This document shows, one piece after another, positions 43,198 to 52,842 of a stretch of 64,000 bases of DNA (its first letter is position 1; each line of letters starts with the position of its first letter). The stretch lies in the NCBI GenBank assembly GCA_016787045.1, contig JAEUVA010000024.1, positions 1 to 64,000 on the forward strand. Reading direction: 5' to 3'. The translations under genes were made by a program, and so were the position numbers. Origin of the DNA: Chitinophagales bacterium. Lineage in GTDB: Bacteria > Bacteroidota > Bacteroidia > Chitinophagales > LD1. The notes beneath the pieces were generated by a model that was not told where the DNA came from, searched no databases, and saw nothing but the letters and a program-made list of their open reading frames with translations.

Positions 43198-44184
43198 CTA
43201 AACAGCGGCAGCATTATTTTTCATCAAATTTACTTTACCATCTTTTACTCGCTCTACACGGCTAAACAACGAGTAGCGGCTATCAAACAAAAAAGCCAAC
43301 CATAATTTTACCCAACTGGTGTGGTATTTTATGTTGTTGTAATATTCGGGAGCCACCTCGCGTATTTTGGGTAAATTATTCCAGGGTACCGATGGAAAAT
43401 CGTGGTGTTCGTTATGATAACCCACATTGAGTGCCACAATATTTATTGGGCCGTAGTAACTAAAAGTTTCCTGCTCTCCTTCTGGTGTGTAGTGTTCTTG
43501 TATCCAACGCGCACCAACCGGATGTAAACCTATAGACAGGAAAAATGAAAACACCAGGTAGAGCAAGCCCGCCCATCCGCAGAAATAAATAATCAACGCA
43601 TCGTAAGTAACGGCAGCTATCAGATTGTACCAGCTCCATTGGCTCCACATTTTTATGGCCTTTAAACGGGGCGGACGCGTAAGTTGAAACAATGGGAAAA
43701 ACGCCAGCCAAAATGCTTTGCCAAAAAAATTATTGCCAATAAACTTGGCTTCCCAGCGGTTGGCCAAATCGGCATCATAATCATAATCGCCTTGGTGTGC
43801 ATGGTGCTTGAGGTGGTAAACAAAAAAGCCCATAGAACCCGGAAACAAATTGGGTAGGTCAGCAAAAATAGCCGTCCACCTATTCCAGCTTTTGCTGGTA
43901 AAAATCAAATTATGGCTTGCTTCATGTATAATCACATACATACAATGGTTGGCAAAAGCCCCGACCAGATAAGCCAAAATCAAAGCTACCCACCAGTAGT
44001 GTAGGCCCAACTGCCCCATAGCGTAAGCAATAGAGGTTTGCAAGGCCAATACAAAAAGCATAATGCCAAAGGTGTAAGGATTTTTGCCCATCAGTTTTTT
44101 AATCTCCGGATATTTGCGCATCAGTTCTTTGGTGCGCTGTGGGTGTGGCTGGTCAATATCCGATTGGTGAAAATTGCTTTGCAT
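43198..44184 (-). CDS. Membrane fatty-acid/sphingolipid desaturase, close to eukaryotic DES1 (dihydroceramide delta-4 desaturase)
   Basis: A 328-residue di-iron membrane desaturase. Its three His boxes are HEASH (87-91), HLKHH (124-128) and HNEHH (257-261). The N-terminus QPHPQRTKELMRKYPEIKKLM and the C-terminal NVGYHNEHHDFPSVPW with PEYYNNIKYHTSWVKLWL are strongly like animal and plant sphingolipid delta-4 desaturases (DES1/DEGS), not like acyl-CoA desaturases. It may introduce a double bond into dihydroceramide or a free long-chain base; Bacteroidota make sphingolipids, so a substrate exists. The ATG at 44184 is 6 nt from an exact TATTTTTG box, indicating a near-leaderless transcript. The start at 44193 is a TTG and is rejected. 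Activity is inferred. Confidence 0.85.
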   Translation of the reverse strand: MQSNFHQSDIDQPHPQRTKELMRKYPEIKKLMGKNPYTFGIMLFVLALQTSIAYAMGQLGLHYWWVALILAYLVGAFANHCMYVIIHEASHNLIFTSKSWNRWTAIFADLPNLFPGSMGFFVYHLKHHAHQGDYDYDADLANRWEAKFIGNNFFGKAFWLAFFPLFQLTRPPRLKAIKMWSQWSWYNLIAAVTYDALIIYFCGWAGLLYLVFSFFLSIGLHPVGARWIQEHYTPEGEQETFSYYGPINIVALNVGYHNEHHDFPSVPWNNLPKIREVAPEYYNNIKYHTSWVKLWLAFLFDSRYSLFSRVERVKDGKVNLMKNNAAAV

Positions 44185-44190
44185 ACGCGG

Positions 44191-44198
44191 CAAAAATA
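44191..44198 (-). promoter_or_regulatory. Bacteroidota-type -7 box (TATTTTTG) of the desaturase gene
   Basis: Exact TAnnTTTG on the minus strand, 6 nt before ATG 44184. It faces the panD promoter box on the other strand (44306) across the 136-nt divergent region. Confidence 0.5.
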
Positions 44199-44305
44199 GC
44201 AGGGGAAATGGTTTGCAGTAGCAACTGTTAATTTGTAGTCAATCACCCATAAATCATTATTGGGCATTGGAGCTAGGTGGTATTCTGCCATCTCAAATAC
44301 CCCAT

Positions 44306-44313
44306 TATATTCG
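44306..44313 (+). promoter_or_regulatory. Variant -7 box (TATATTCG) before panD
   Basis: TATATTCG followed by CCCCGCT and then ATG 44321: 7 nt between box and start codon, so a leaderless transcript is likely. Confidence 0.4.
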
Positions 44314-44320
44314 CCCCGCT

Positions 44321-44671
44321 ATGCAAATATCTGTCTATAAAAGTAAAATACACCGCGCCACTGTTACGCAGGCCGATTTAAACTACATCGGCTCTATTAC
44401 CATAGATGAAAATTTGATGGAGGCCGCCAACTTGGTGGAGCATGAGCGCGTGCAAATTGTTAACGTAAATAATGGAGAGCGCTTAGAAACGTATGTTATT
44501 AAAGGCGAGCGTGGTTCGGGCATTATTTGTCTGAACGGCCCAGCAGCACGCAAGGTGGCAGTTGGCGATATTATCATCGTGATTTCCTACTGCAACCTTA
44601 CCATGGAAGAATACAAAACCCATCAACCGGTAACTGTACACGTCAACTCGGCTAATCAACTTACTGATTAA
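44321..44671 (+). CDS. panD: Aspartate 1-decarboxylase proenzyme
   Basis: A 116-residue pyruvoyl enzyme that makes beta-alanine for pantothenate and coenzyme A. The proenzyme cleaves itself between Gly24 and Ser25 ([10 protein letters not shown]), giving the pyruvoyl group on the new N-terminus. Other markers are [26 protein letters not shown] and [11 protein letters not shown]. Length matches the E. coli enzyme. The start at 44321 fits the family; a longer reading from 44267 adds 18 foreign residues. It is first in an operon with the flippase-like gene and rfaE2. Confidence 0.97.
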   Translation: MQISVYKSKIHRATVTQADLNYIGSITIDENLMEAANLVEHERVQIVNVNNGERLETYVIKGERGSGIICLNGPAARKVAVGDIIIVISYCNLTMEEYKTHQPVTVHVNSANQLTD

Positions 44672-44688
44672 TTATTTTTTTATTTATT

Positions 44689-45696
44689 ATGAAAAAACAC
44701 ATCGGCAATGCACTTAAACTCCTTTTGTCGCTGGGTTTAGGCGTGGGTCTTATCTATTGGTTTGTGGGAAAAATGAGTGATGATGACATCCGGCTCACCA
44801 AAGATGCTTTCCTGCGCGCCAACTATTTCTGGATTTTTTTGGCACCGGTTATGGGGCTTATCTCCAACTTTAGCCGTGCCCGCAGGTGGATAATGCTGCT
44901 GGAGCCAACCGGCCACAAGCCCGGTTTTATCAATACCTATTGCAGTGTAATGATGATGTATTTGTTCAATCTGCTTTTTCCGCGGTTGGGCGAGGTGACC
45001 CGTTGTAGTATACTAGCGCGCTACGAAAACGTACCCTTAGACAAAAGCATAGGCACCATGGTGGTAGAGCGGCTGGTAGATTTATTTACCATTGTTGTAA
45101 TTGGCTCACTCTTACTGTTTTTTGAACGCGAACGGCTGATGACTTTTTTTCAGGAAAACGTATTGAGCAAACCTGAAGCAGCTCCTATAGAAAGCGGTTA
45201 CATGAAGTGGGTAGTGTACGGTATAATACTCTTGGGGATAATTGCAGCCGCAGTATATTTTGAACAGAAGTATGGCTTTGCCCGGTTCAAGCAAATGCTG
45301 AAAGAACGTTTGGTTGGTTTTTTTGAAGGATTAAAATCTATCCGCAATGTAAGCAACCCTGCAGAGTTTGTTTTTCACTCTGTGTTTATATGGGTATGCT
45401 ACTTTTTGATGATATATTGGAGTTTCCCCGCGTTGGCCGAAACTAAGGGAATGGGTGTATCTACAGGCATGGCCTGTTTATTTTTTGGGGGATTTGCCAT
45501 GGTTGCCACTCCGGGTGGTATTGGCGCGTATCCGTTAGCTATTTCTAAAGTTTTGGCGCTGTATGGATTGAGCGAAACTATTGGCTATGCCTTTGGCTCC
45601 ATAGTGTGGGTGGCACAAATGGGGGCAGTACTTTTAGGAGGTGTAATTTGTTTAGTCGTGTTGGCAATAATCAACCGTGAGCCAGCGTTAGAGTAA
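44689..45696 (+). CDS. Lysylphosphatidylglycerol-synthase-TM / flippase-like membrane protein
   Basis: A 335-residue polytopic membrane protein of the YbhN/AglD/UPF0104 family. Seven or eight spans are seen; family motifs FSRARRWIMLLEPTG, YLFNLLFPRLGEVTRCSIL and SIGTMVVERLVDLFTIV, and the C-terminal ATPGGIGAYPLAI, are present. Homologues are thought to flip or synthesise lipids at the membrane. It starts 17 nt after panD and ends 8 nt before rfaE2, so it is part of a three-gene operon that mixes CoA, lipid and LPS steps. Confidence 0.86.
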   Translation: MKKHIGNALKLLLSLGLGVGLIYWFVGKMSDDDIRLTKDAFLRANYFWIFLAPVMGLISNFSRARRWIMLLEPTGHKPGFINTYCSVMMMYLFNLLFPRLGEVTRCSILARYENVPLDKSIGTMVVERLVDLFTIVVIGSLLLFFERERLMTFFQENVLSKPEAAPIESGYMKWVVYGIILLGIIAAAVYFEQKYGFARFKQMLKERLVGFFEGLKSIRNVSNPAEFVFHSVFIWVCYFLMIYWSFPALAETKGMGVSTGMACLFFGGFAMVATPGGIGAYPLAISKVLALYGLSETIGYAFGSIVWVAQMGAVLLGGVICLVVLAIINREPALE

Positions 45697-45704
45697 AATT
45701 ACCG

Positions 45705-46178
45705 ATGAATACCAGCGCTAAAATATTTTCGCTACCCGAGTTAATGCAGCGCCTTGCTTTTTGGCGTACACTTGGCGATACTATTGTTTTTACAAACGGG
45801 TGTTTTGATATTCTGCATCCCGGCCATGTACATTTATTGCAAACGTGCCGCAGTTTTGGCGATAGAGTAATTGTGGGTCTTAATGCAGATGTTTCAGTAA
45901 AGAGGTTGAAGGGAGAAAAACGCCCCGTTAACAATGAACAATCTCGTGCTATAATCTTAGCAGCGCTCAGCGCTACTGATGCTATTATCTTGTTTGAAGA
46001 AGATACTCCTGAACAACTCATTCACCACATAAAACCAGACGTATTGGTTAAAGGCGGTGATTGGAAGAAAGAAGAGATTGTAGGAAATTCTTTTGTACAA
46101 AGCTATGGCGGTAAAACGGAAGTGGTGCCTTACCTCAGCGGACATAGCACCACTTCTATTATAGAACGGAGTAAGTAA
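45705..46178 (+). CDS. rfaE2: D-glycero-beta-D-manno-heptose 1-phosphate adenylyltransferase
   Basis: A 157-residue cytidylyltransferase-like enzyme forming ADP-heptose for the LPS inner core. The nucleotide-binding motif FTNGCFDILHPGHVHLL (GxFDxxHxGH, about 29-45) and the C-terminal VLVKGGDWKKEEIVG and GHSTTSIIERS match the RfaE domain II protein. The sugar-kinase domain of fused HldE is absent, so kinase and transferase are separate genes, as in many Bacteroidota. Last gene of the panD operon. Its stop is 4 nt from the opposing CarboxypepD_reg gene. Confidence 0.92.
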   Translation: MNTSAKIFSLPELMQRLAFWRTLGDTIVFTNGCFDILHPGHVHLLQTCRSFGDRVIVGLNADVSVKRLKGEKRPVNNEQSRAIILAALSATDAIILFEEDTPEQLIHHIKPDVLVKGGDWKKEEIVGNSFVQSYGGKTEVVPYLSGHSTTSIIERSK

Positions 46179-46182
46179 TCAC

Positions 46183-47412
46183 TTACTTTCCTGCTTCACC
46201 AAATTGCTCTTCCAATTTTCTTTTTTCGTTTAGGTCTGCCACAACTTGTGTTGGTGTTGGGTTTTCCTCCAGTGGCTCGTAGCTGCTCCAAAACTTAGTA
46301 TTGTAGCCATATTTAGTGGTGTACAAATCGCTAAAGGCGCCAAATTTACCCAGCGATGCGCCAATGTTTTTGGTATTGAAATCAGCAAAATAGATTTCAA
46401 AAGATTCTTCTACAATAAAATCTACCTGGCCGGTGTTTACGTTTAGCACATGGTGGTTGTAGCTGCGCTCAATAGAACTCACCACATACTTCCCGTTTAC
46501 CTTTTCGGTTTTTATCACGTTCTTTTCATTCACCAATTTCCAGCGGCTGTCATTATCGTATTTGCGCTTCACATAATTCGGATTAGGATATTTTTCAATT
46601 TCTATTTGCGTAATAGCGTATCCCTCTTTGCTTACCCAAATTTTGGCCTGCTCTAATTTCTGGCTGCTGTTTTCTTTATACTGTACGCTTATCACATATT
46701 CCTTATCGTTTTCACCGGCAAACTTGGGCGAGTAAAAGTCAAGTTTCTTTTTATCCAAAAAATTATTGCGATTGTAGCTGTACGGGTTCTCTTTGAGCAA
46801 GTCCACTAAATGGTCGCCATGCTCATCGCCATTGGTTTCGTAGTTCAAACTTCTGCGCACTTTGTTTACCTTCAGCATTTCATGAAAAGAATACCGGTAT
46901 GCGCTTTTACAGTTAAAAGCCACACTCACATCTGCCTCTATCAATCGTACATACTTGCCATTTTCTTTGTGATACTGCCGGTACATGCCGGTAGAAATCA
47001 ATGAATCGTACAGCAGGTTTTGTTTCATGTTATCAATTGCTTTAATCAATACACCTTTGGCATTCATGGCTACTACCACTACTTCTTCCTTAGTTTCAAA
47101 GTTAGTGCCTACATATATGCGTAGCGTATCGCCCGGCTTGTAGTTGATGATAGATATTGTAGTTGGTGTGTAGCCCACATAACTTACCCGCAGCGAGTCT
47201 TTGAGGTTTAGTTTTGGAATCGGAATTTCAAAGTAGCCATTATCATCGGCAAGGCCGCCCAACTGTGTGTTTTTTATCTGTACGGCAGCCATACCAAGAG
47301 GAGCATTATTGGCCTCTTTATCATATACAAATCCGCGGAGCAAAATGTTGTCTTGCGCTTTTGTAGTAAGCAGAAATAGACAAAGAGTTACACAAAAAAT
47401 CAATCGCTTCAT
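46183..47412 (-). CDS. Secreted protein with N-terminal CarboxypepD_reg domain
   Basis: A 409-residue exported protein. Signal peptide MKRLIFCVTLCLFLLTTKAQ, then a CarboxypepD_reg-like domain (LRGFVYDKEANNAPLGMAAV, DDNGYFEIPI, LRVSYVGYTPTTISI; about 22-110). The rest of about 300 residues is beta-rich with no motif known to me (EEVVVVAMNAKGVLIKAI, YVISVQYKENSSQKLEQAK, VKRKYDNDSRWKLVNEKN). Such proteins are common in Bacteroidota and are thought to sit at the outer membrane. No TonB plug or barrel is present. Confidence 0.75.
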   Translation of the reverse strand: MKRLIFCVTLCLFLLTTKAQDNILLRGFVYDKEANNAPLGMAAVQIKNTQLGGLADDNGYFEIPIPKLNLKDSLRVSYVGYTPTTISIINYKPGDTLRIYVGTNFETKEEVVVVAMNAKGVLIKAIDNMKQNLLYDSLISTGMYRQYHKENGKYVRLIEADVSVAFNCKSAYRYSFHEMLKVNKVRRSLNYETNGDEHGDHLVDLLKENPYSYNRNNFLDKKKLDFYSPKFAGENDKEYVISVQYKENSSQKLEQAKIWVSKEGYAITQIEIEKYPNPNYVKRKYDNDSRWKLVNEKNVIKTEKVNGKYVVSSIERSYNHHVLNVNTGQVDFIVEESFEIYFADFNTKNIGASLGKFGAFSDLYTTKYGYNTKFWSSYEPLEENPTPTQVVADLNEKRKLEEQFGEAGK

Positions 47413-47475
47413 AAGTGGTTGTTTTATTTCTAAACGCCTGTTACTGCGTTTTTGATATGCACAAATAAAAAAGGT

Positions 47476-49098
47476 TTATTGGTTCACCCAAGTAATGCTG
47501 AGTGGTGGCAACCACACAAAATGTGAGTTGGTGGTGTTTTTAATGTGTGCTGATCGTAGTTTTCCTTTAGAATTTCTAAGCGAAATCAGCTCTTCGGTAA
47601 AAACAGATTCTTTCACAAATTTTCGCTTATTAAAGTTCAACATTGCGCCATTCAGGTATAGTACGTTGCCCATGCGCTTTACTTCGCATTTGGTTGTTCG
47701 TAGCCCTTGTAGTGTTTTTATGAAGTAATATAGCGATGAAGAATCACTTAAAGATTTTTCTGCATTTACGTGTTTGTAGTTTTCGTTTACGGGTAGCCAA
47801 GGTTTGTTTGAACTAGAGAAACCTGCGTTCTTATCGTTCTTCCACTGCATGGGTGTGCGCAATTCATCGCGGTTAAGCGTTTCATTGGCCATGTTCACTA
47901 ATCCGCGCGGAAGCTTTACAAAGTGCGGCACCGGGTCTAAAGCATTTTTGTACGGCAGTTTACTATCGGTCATTCCAAGCTCTTCGCCATAATACACACA
48001 AGGCACACCTCGTGCTAAAAACTGTACGGCATGAACGAGTTTGGCTTTGTCTGTGTTTCCTTTTACCCGGCTCAGCATTCTCCTGCGGTCGTGGTTGCTA
48101 AATACGTACACCGGCATAAAGGGAGCCGTAAAATCTTTTTCCATGTTTTTTATTAATCGCTCAAAGTAGCGGGCATTGAATTTGAATCGCAGCATTTCAA
48201 AATTGAAAGCCAATGTGAGCCGGTTGTTCTTTGTAACTCCACAATAGGCGCGGCTTACACTTCGGTCGCCAATAATTTCGCCAATCAACATTTTTTCTCC
48301 AAACGAATCGCACACGCTGCGCAGTTCTTCGGCAAACTGCAAGCAAGCCGGCAAACTGGCCGTGTAATTGGTTTTTTGAAAATGAGTGAGCGCATTCAGC
48401 GAAGCAGGATTGTTGCGAAACAAGCTATCTTCGTATATAGAATTAAAAATATCTAACCGAAAGCCATCGGCTCCTTTTTGGAGCCAAAACTTTACATTGT
48501 CAAGCATTGCTTTTTTTACTGCCGGGTTGTAGTAATTCAAATCGGGCTGAAAGGGCAAAAAGGCAGCATAGTAGTACTGCCCGCGCTCTTTGCTGTAGTG
48601 CCAGGCGCTGCCACTAACCATGCTTTTCCAGTTGTTTGGTTTATCGCGCCATACATAAAAATCATTTTCAATGCCTCTTTCATCGGGTTTGCGCTGTACA
48701 TCTTGCTTAAACCATTCGTGCGCTATGCTGGTGTGGTTCATCACCATATCCAAAACAATTTTCATGCCACGCTGATGCACTTCTTTTATCAGTTGCTCCA
48801 CATCGGCCATCGTGCCATACTCGGGGGCTATGTTTTGGTAATCGCTTACATCATATCCAAAATCGGCTTGTGGCGAACTGAAAAACGGAGATACCCATAC
48901 CGTTTCAAAGCCCATGCTTTTGATGTAATCCAGCTTTTGGATAATGCCATGTATATCGCCAATGCCATCGGCATTTGTATCATAGTATGAGCGCGGGTAG
49001 ATTTGGTAAATAGAGGTGTGGTGATACCACGGAGTTTGGGCAAGTGCCCAAACCGTGCAGAAGGTGAAGAGTATTAGCGCTATAAATTGACGGAGCAA
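47476..49098 (-). CDS. Secreted GH13 alpha-amylase family enzyme (alpha-glucosidase-like)
   Basis: A 540-residue exported glycoside hydrolase of family GH13. Signal peptide about 1-20 (ending VWALAQ). Conserved regions: YQIYPRSYYDTNADGIGDI at about 32-50, DMVMNHTS (region I, about 116-123), DGFRLDIFNSI with nucleophile Asp (region II), MLIGEIIGDR with acid Glu (region III) and VFSNHDRRR (region IV, HD). Features resemble oligo-1,6-glucosidase or alpha-glucosidase (GH13 subfamilies 23/31). Start is TTG at 49098; no ATG precedes the signal peptide. A role in periplasmic or outer-membrane breakdown of alpha-glucans is likely. Confidence 0.92.
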   Translation of the reverse strand: MLRQFIALILFTFCTVWALAQTPWYHHTSIYQIYPRSYYDTNADGIGDIHGIIQKLDYIKSMGFETVWVSPFFSSPQADFGYDVSDYQNIAPEYGTMADVEQLIKEVHQRGMKIVLDMVMNHTSIAHEWFKQDVQRKPDERGIENDFYVWRDKPNNWKSMVSGSAWHYSKERGQYYYAAFLPFQPDLNYYNPAVKKAMLDNVKFWLQKGADGFRLDIFNSIYEDSLFRNNPASLNALTHFQKTNYTASLPACLQFAEELRSVCDSFGEKMLIGEIIGDRSVSRAYCGVTKNNRLTLAFNFEMLRFKFNARYFERLIKNMEKDFTAPFMPVYVFSNHDRRRMLSRVKGNTDKAKLVHAVQFLARGVPCVYYGEELGMTDSKLPYKNALDPVPHFVKLPRGLVNMANETLNRDELRTPMQWKNDKNAGFSSSNKPWLPVNENYKHVNAEKSLSDSSSLYYFIKTLQGLRTTKCEVKRMGNVLYLNGAMLNFNKRKFVKESVFTEELISLRNSKGKLRSAHIKNTTNSHFVWLPPLSITWVNQ

Positions 49099-49105
49099 TG
49101 TGGAG

Positions 49106-52100
49106 TTAGTGTTTAATTACAAATTGACTGTAAGTATCGTAATCTGTGCGGATATTCAGAAAGTAAATACCCGTACCCCATTCGCTAGTGGTTATGGTCA
49201 TCGTTTCTTCCATAATTGGTGAATAAAACAATACCCTGCCCAGTGGGTCGGTAATGGTTACATGAGTAATAGAGGATACAGGTATGTTGCGAATAAAGAT
49301 TTCATCGCGAAATGGATTGGGTACTACGGAAATTAAATCGTGCAGGTTTACATTGTTTACAGCGTTCGTTAGCGCTGTGAGCGTAACAGATGTAGTGGCA
49401 GAGCAACCGTGGGCATCGGTTACTGTAAGTGAGTAAGTGCCGGGGCCGAGAGCACCAATAGCCGGTACCTGTGCTGCATTGCTCCATGAATAGGAGTATG
49501 GGGCTATTCCGTCAAGTGCTATAACCGATATGATGCCATCAGCAGAAGTGGCCGTAAGCGGGTGTTTAATGCTATCAAAGATGAATGCTATGGCAGCCGG
49601 CTGCGTGATGGTAGTATGGTAAGTGTAACTACAACCCGAAGCATTGCTAATGGTAAGCGAATAGGTGCCGGAACTTACATTGGTGATGGAGTCGGTAGTA
49701 TGTCCGGTATTCCAAAGCAACGTGTACCCTCCCGGTATAGAGCCGGTGATGTTGGCTTTCAGTGTAGTTTTGTTACCATGGCATTTAATGGGAGCCGCTG
49801 CGAAAGAAACGCTGAGTTGTGCAGCTACGGGGTTCACTATTTCAAATGTGTCTCTTGCTTCACAGGGGGTAGATGTGGTCTTTAATAAGTACTTGCCGGG
49901 TTGGGGTTGTGGCAATGTAAAACTACCTGCTCCGCTAAATACCATACTGCCCGTAGTAAGATAAAGGCATTGATATGTGATAGTGTTATCAATTAAACTA
50001 TTATTTAATACAATAGGTTGAACCACAACCGGTGAGATCTGGCAAAGAAAGGTATCCTTAAAGTTAATACTAATAGCATTGGTTGTATTTACATTGACAA
50101 ACTGAATGGCATTGCTGGTGCATCCATTGGGTGTATAAGCGGTAGCAGTATATGTGGTAGGAGAAACCGGGTTTGAAATGGCAATCAAATCTCCAGCAGT
50201 GGGTAATGCAGCATTAGTGCCGGTATCGGGCAACCAATGAATGAGCGTGCCGGGCGGCAAATCTTGCACGCACACATTAAAAAGTGTATTGGGTCTGGTA
50301 CTGGATGTATTGTACGGGGTGAAGTAGTCGCATGGCTGTATGTTTGTGGCGGTGTAACACACAGACACAAATGGCGTGTTGGTAGCCATCATTTTTGAAT
50401 TGAGCGAGCCGGAGTTGCCTGTGTATGAACATACCTCTACCACTATGTCGGACACCCCATCCCAATCATAAGGTATGTCCAACAGGTGTGTTTTCCATCC
50501 GGTATTGGCGGGCGGCCATAATGTTAAACTTTTGGGGGTAAACACCGTTTGCAGATTGCTCACCCAACCGTTTTCCAGGTTACTGAGCGATACGCAGCCC
50601 ATTTTTATTTCAAAATTTTCTAATGAGTCATTTGCAGATGAATTACTCTGGCTGAGGTAAAATGCGATACTTTTGATGGTACCTCCTTTTACTCCATATT
50701 GCTTTAACTCGGCCGCTTTGTACAGAAATTGGTGTCGCGCGCCTTTTTGGTAATGACCATACACGGTTGGATAACCCGTAGCAGAACTAGCCGGTGTTTG
50801 GTAGTTGCCCGTACCTACTTGCACCGGAATAGAATTGCCGGTACAGAGCGTATTGTTTGCACCACACGATTTAGCAACTTGAAGCAATGTTAATTGTACA
50901 GTTCCACCGGATTGGCAAAGCACCTCTGGCTCAGCCACTATTTTTAATTCCGCACCACTGTTTTGTACAGTTATCAAAACAGTATCATGTGTCAAACAGC
51001 CATTTATATTAGTAGCAGTTGCAATGTAATGGGTGCTTATTGCAGGTGCGGCCAATACTATTTCAGATGTAGAGTCAGTGCCACCGGTTACCGGATTTAT
51101 CAATCCTTGGGTCGGATTCCATTTCAAACTCCATCCGGCAGAATCGCTGGAACTTGCGGAGAGAGGAGCAAAAGCATTTCTGCATATTGTTGTATCGCCC
51201 CATGCAGTGAGTGAGAAAGCCGGAAACGGTTGTACGGTAACACTATCCGTGCCACATGTAGAATGTAAATAATATGTTTGAGTGGCTTGTGGCGAAACGC
51301 TCGTTTGGTAACTATTTGGATTAGATACGGCATTGATACCTGTGTTGGGTGCCCACACCGGATTGCTGCCCCCTACGGCTTTCAAGATTACAGGCGTGCC
51401 ACAAAACGATGTGCTCACCGCCTGTATATTGGGGTGTGGTGCTGTGCAAAGCGTAAATTTTCGCCAGTTGGAGCCGGTTATGGGGCAGTTGTCTAGCTTG
51501 CTCTTTAACCAAAAGCTATGGCATCCGCTCAAAGTTGGAGCAACCACGTATGTAACCTGTGCAGTAACAGAGCTATGGGTGCCTTGCTGAAGCAAATCAA
51601 CAACAAATGCCGAGTCGGCTATGACTGAGCTAACCTTAAGTGGTGCGCCAATCTCTGATAGTACCAATGATTGAAACTGTACGGTATCGCTAGGGCAGGC
51701 ATACAAGGTATCTGCTCCGCCAGCGTAACCACCATTTATGTTTTGCGCTGACGTGATGTCTGGCAGAGTGAGCTTGCAAGGCAGCACGGCAATTTGTATG
51801 TCGCGCATTACACTACCTACTAAAACTCCGTTGCGGTATTCACTCACTTTGATAGCAGCCACACTATACTCTAAGTTTGAAGGGGTAATTTTCCAAAGGC
51901 CGGTTTGGGTATCAAAACTTTGTTGCGTACCTTTGATGGGTTGCTGGGCAGACCATCCGTTATTAAAAGGTATGGGATTGTAAGTTTCATTCAACGGATG
52001 GACCAATTCATACACCAGCGAGTCGCCATCCGGATTGTACCCGCCATGAAAAAAAACAATGTGTGAATTAGCACATGCAGTATGAAACCCCGGCTCTAAA

Positions 52101-52657
52101 AAACGGATAGAGCTATTTTGCAATGCTATGCCCGTAGCCGGTTGTATGGCATTGTTTATCTGCGCTACCAATCCATACCCTGTTGAGCTTGGATTTGGAA
52201 TATTGCTGAGTGCATTATTTCTGCAACATTCGCTAAAGCGTATCTGCCAGTTGTTGCAATTACCATTGAGGGTAACAGTACCTGTGTACACATACAAACG
52301 AACACCCGGATAAACAGGTGTGCTGCCAGCAGGGTTGGCCGGGCAAACACCGGAGGGTTGGCAAGTAGTAAGTACGCCCGATAGATTGCATACTTGTGAC
52401 ATTTCATTATTTGTTCCGGAGACGTCCTGAAGGATAAAATTTGAGTTGGTATTTGTACAAGTGTTAACTGCCTGCATCTGCACAGACGAAGGCATAGAGA
52501 TGCCGCAGCAATCTCTGTAATAGTTTAAGGTAATCTGGTACTGGTTTCCGCCAATATGTCGGTACGATATATCAGCACCCGCAAAATGAGAGCCAAATGA
52601 AACTGTGCTTAAAAAAATATAGAATAGGATAAGTGCGAAGTATATGCTGCGTTTCAT
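49106..52657 (-). CDS. Large T9SS-exported SprB-repeat protein
   Basis: An 1183-residue surface or secreted protein. A signal peptide (about 1-22) is followed by a module opening GSHFAGADISYRHIGGNQ and YRDCCGISMPSS, typical of Bacteroidota gliding and adhesin-like proteins, then several beta-sandwich modules with many Cys/Gly/Ser/Thr residues. Near the C-terminus two SprB-type repeats occur (IKCHGNKTTLKANITG ... LLWNTGHTTDSITNVSSGTY and SYSWSNAAQVPAIGALGPG with GTYSLTVTDAHGCS). It ends with a T9SS type A domain (VVPNPFRDEIFIRNIPV ... GIYFLNIRTDYD). It is probably cell-surface and adhesive; gliding cannot be claimed from this alone. Confidence 0.88.
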   Translation of the reverse strand: MKRSIYFALILFYIFLSTVSFGSHFAGADISYRHIGGNQYQITLNYYRDCCGISMPSSVQMQAVNTCTNTNSNFILQDVSGTNNEMSQVCNLSGVLTTCQPSGVCPANPAGSTPVYPGVRLYVYTGTVTLNGNCNNWQIRFSECCRNNALSNIPNPSSTGYGLVAQINNAIQPATGIALQNSSIRFLEPGFHTACANSHIVFFHGGYNPDGDSLVYELVHPLNETYNPIPFNNGWSAQQPIKGTQQSFDTQTGLWKITPSNLEYSVAAIKVSEYRNGVLVGSVMRDIQIAVLPCKLTLPDITSAQNINGGYAGGADTLYACPSDTVQFQSLVLSEIGAPLKVSSVIADSAFVVDLLQQGTHSSVTAQVTYVVAPTLSGCHSFWLKSKLDNCPITGSNWRKFTLCTAPHPNIQAVSTSFCGTPVILKAVGGSNPVWAPNTGINAVSNPNSYQTSVSPQATQTYYLHSTCGTDSVTVQPFPAFSLTAWGDTTICRNAFAPLSASSSDSAGWSLKWNPTQGLINPVTGGTDSTSEIVLAAPAISTHYIATATNINGCLTHDTVLITVQNSGAELKIVAEPEVLCQSGGTVQLTLLQVAKSCGANNTLCTGNSIPVQVGTGNYQTPASSATGYPTVYGHYQKGARHQFLYKAAELKQYGVKGGTIKSIAFYLSQSNSSANDSLENFEIKMGCVSLSNLENGWVSNLQTVFTPKSLTLWPPANTGWKTHLLDIPYDWDGVSDIVVEVCSYTGNSGSLNSKMMATNTPFVSVCYTATNIQPCDYFTPYNTSSTRPNTLFNVCVQDLPPGTLIHWLPDTGTNAALPTAGDLIAISNPVSPTTYTATAYTPNGCTSNAIQFVNVNTTNAISINFKDTFLCQISPVVVQPIVLNNSLIDNTITYQCLYLTTGSMVFSGAGSFTLPQPQPGKYLLKTTSTPCEARDTFEIVNPVAAQLSVSFAAAPIKCHGNKTTLKANITGSIPGGYTLLWNTGHTTDSITNVSSGTYSLTISNASGCSYTYHTTITQPAAIAFIFDSIKHPLTATSADGIISVIALDGIAPYSYSWSNAAQVPAIGALGPGTYSLTVTDAHGCSATTSVTLTALTNAVNNVNLHDLISVVPNPFRDEIFIRNIPVSSITHVTITDPLGRVLFYSPIMEETMTITTSEWGTGIYFLNIRTDYDTYSQFVIKH

Positions 52658-52723
52658 AGCGTTTGCTTTACCGTAAAGGTAAAAGCTATTCGTTCTGCTT
52701 GCAATTCTTTTGCTTTAATATGA

Positions 52724-52731
52724 CAAATCTA
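52724..52731 (-). promoter_or_regulatory. Bacteroidota-type -7 box (TAGATTTG) of the SprB-repeat gene
   Basis: Exact TAnnTTTG on the minus strand, with a CTTC element 19 nt upstream in the -33 place. It lies 66 nt before ATG 52657. The rest of the 235-nt gap up to 52893 holds the deaD terminator and no gene. Confidence 0.5.
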
Positions 52732-52842
52732 TGACATAGATACTCAGTATGAAGAAATTCATATTCTAAACATCCATGAATTTTTTTGCTTCTGAAACAT
52801 TCATCCTAATGTTTATTGCATGGTGCATGATAGTGGTAAACA

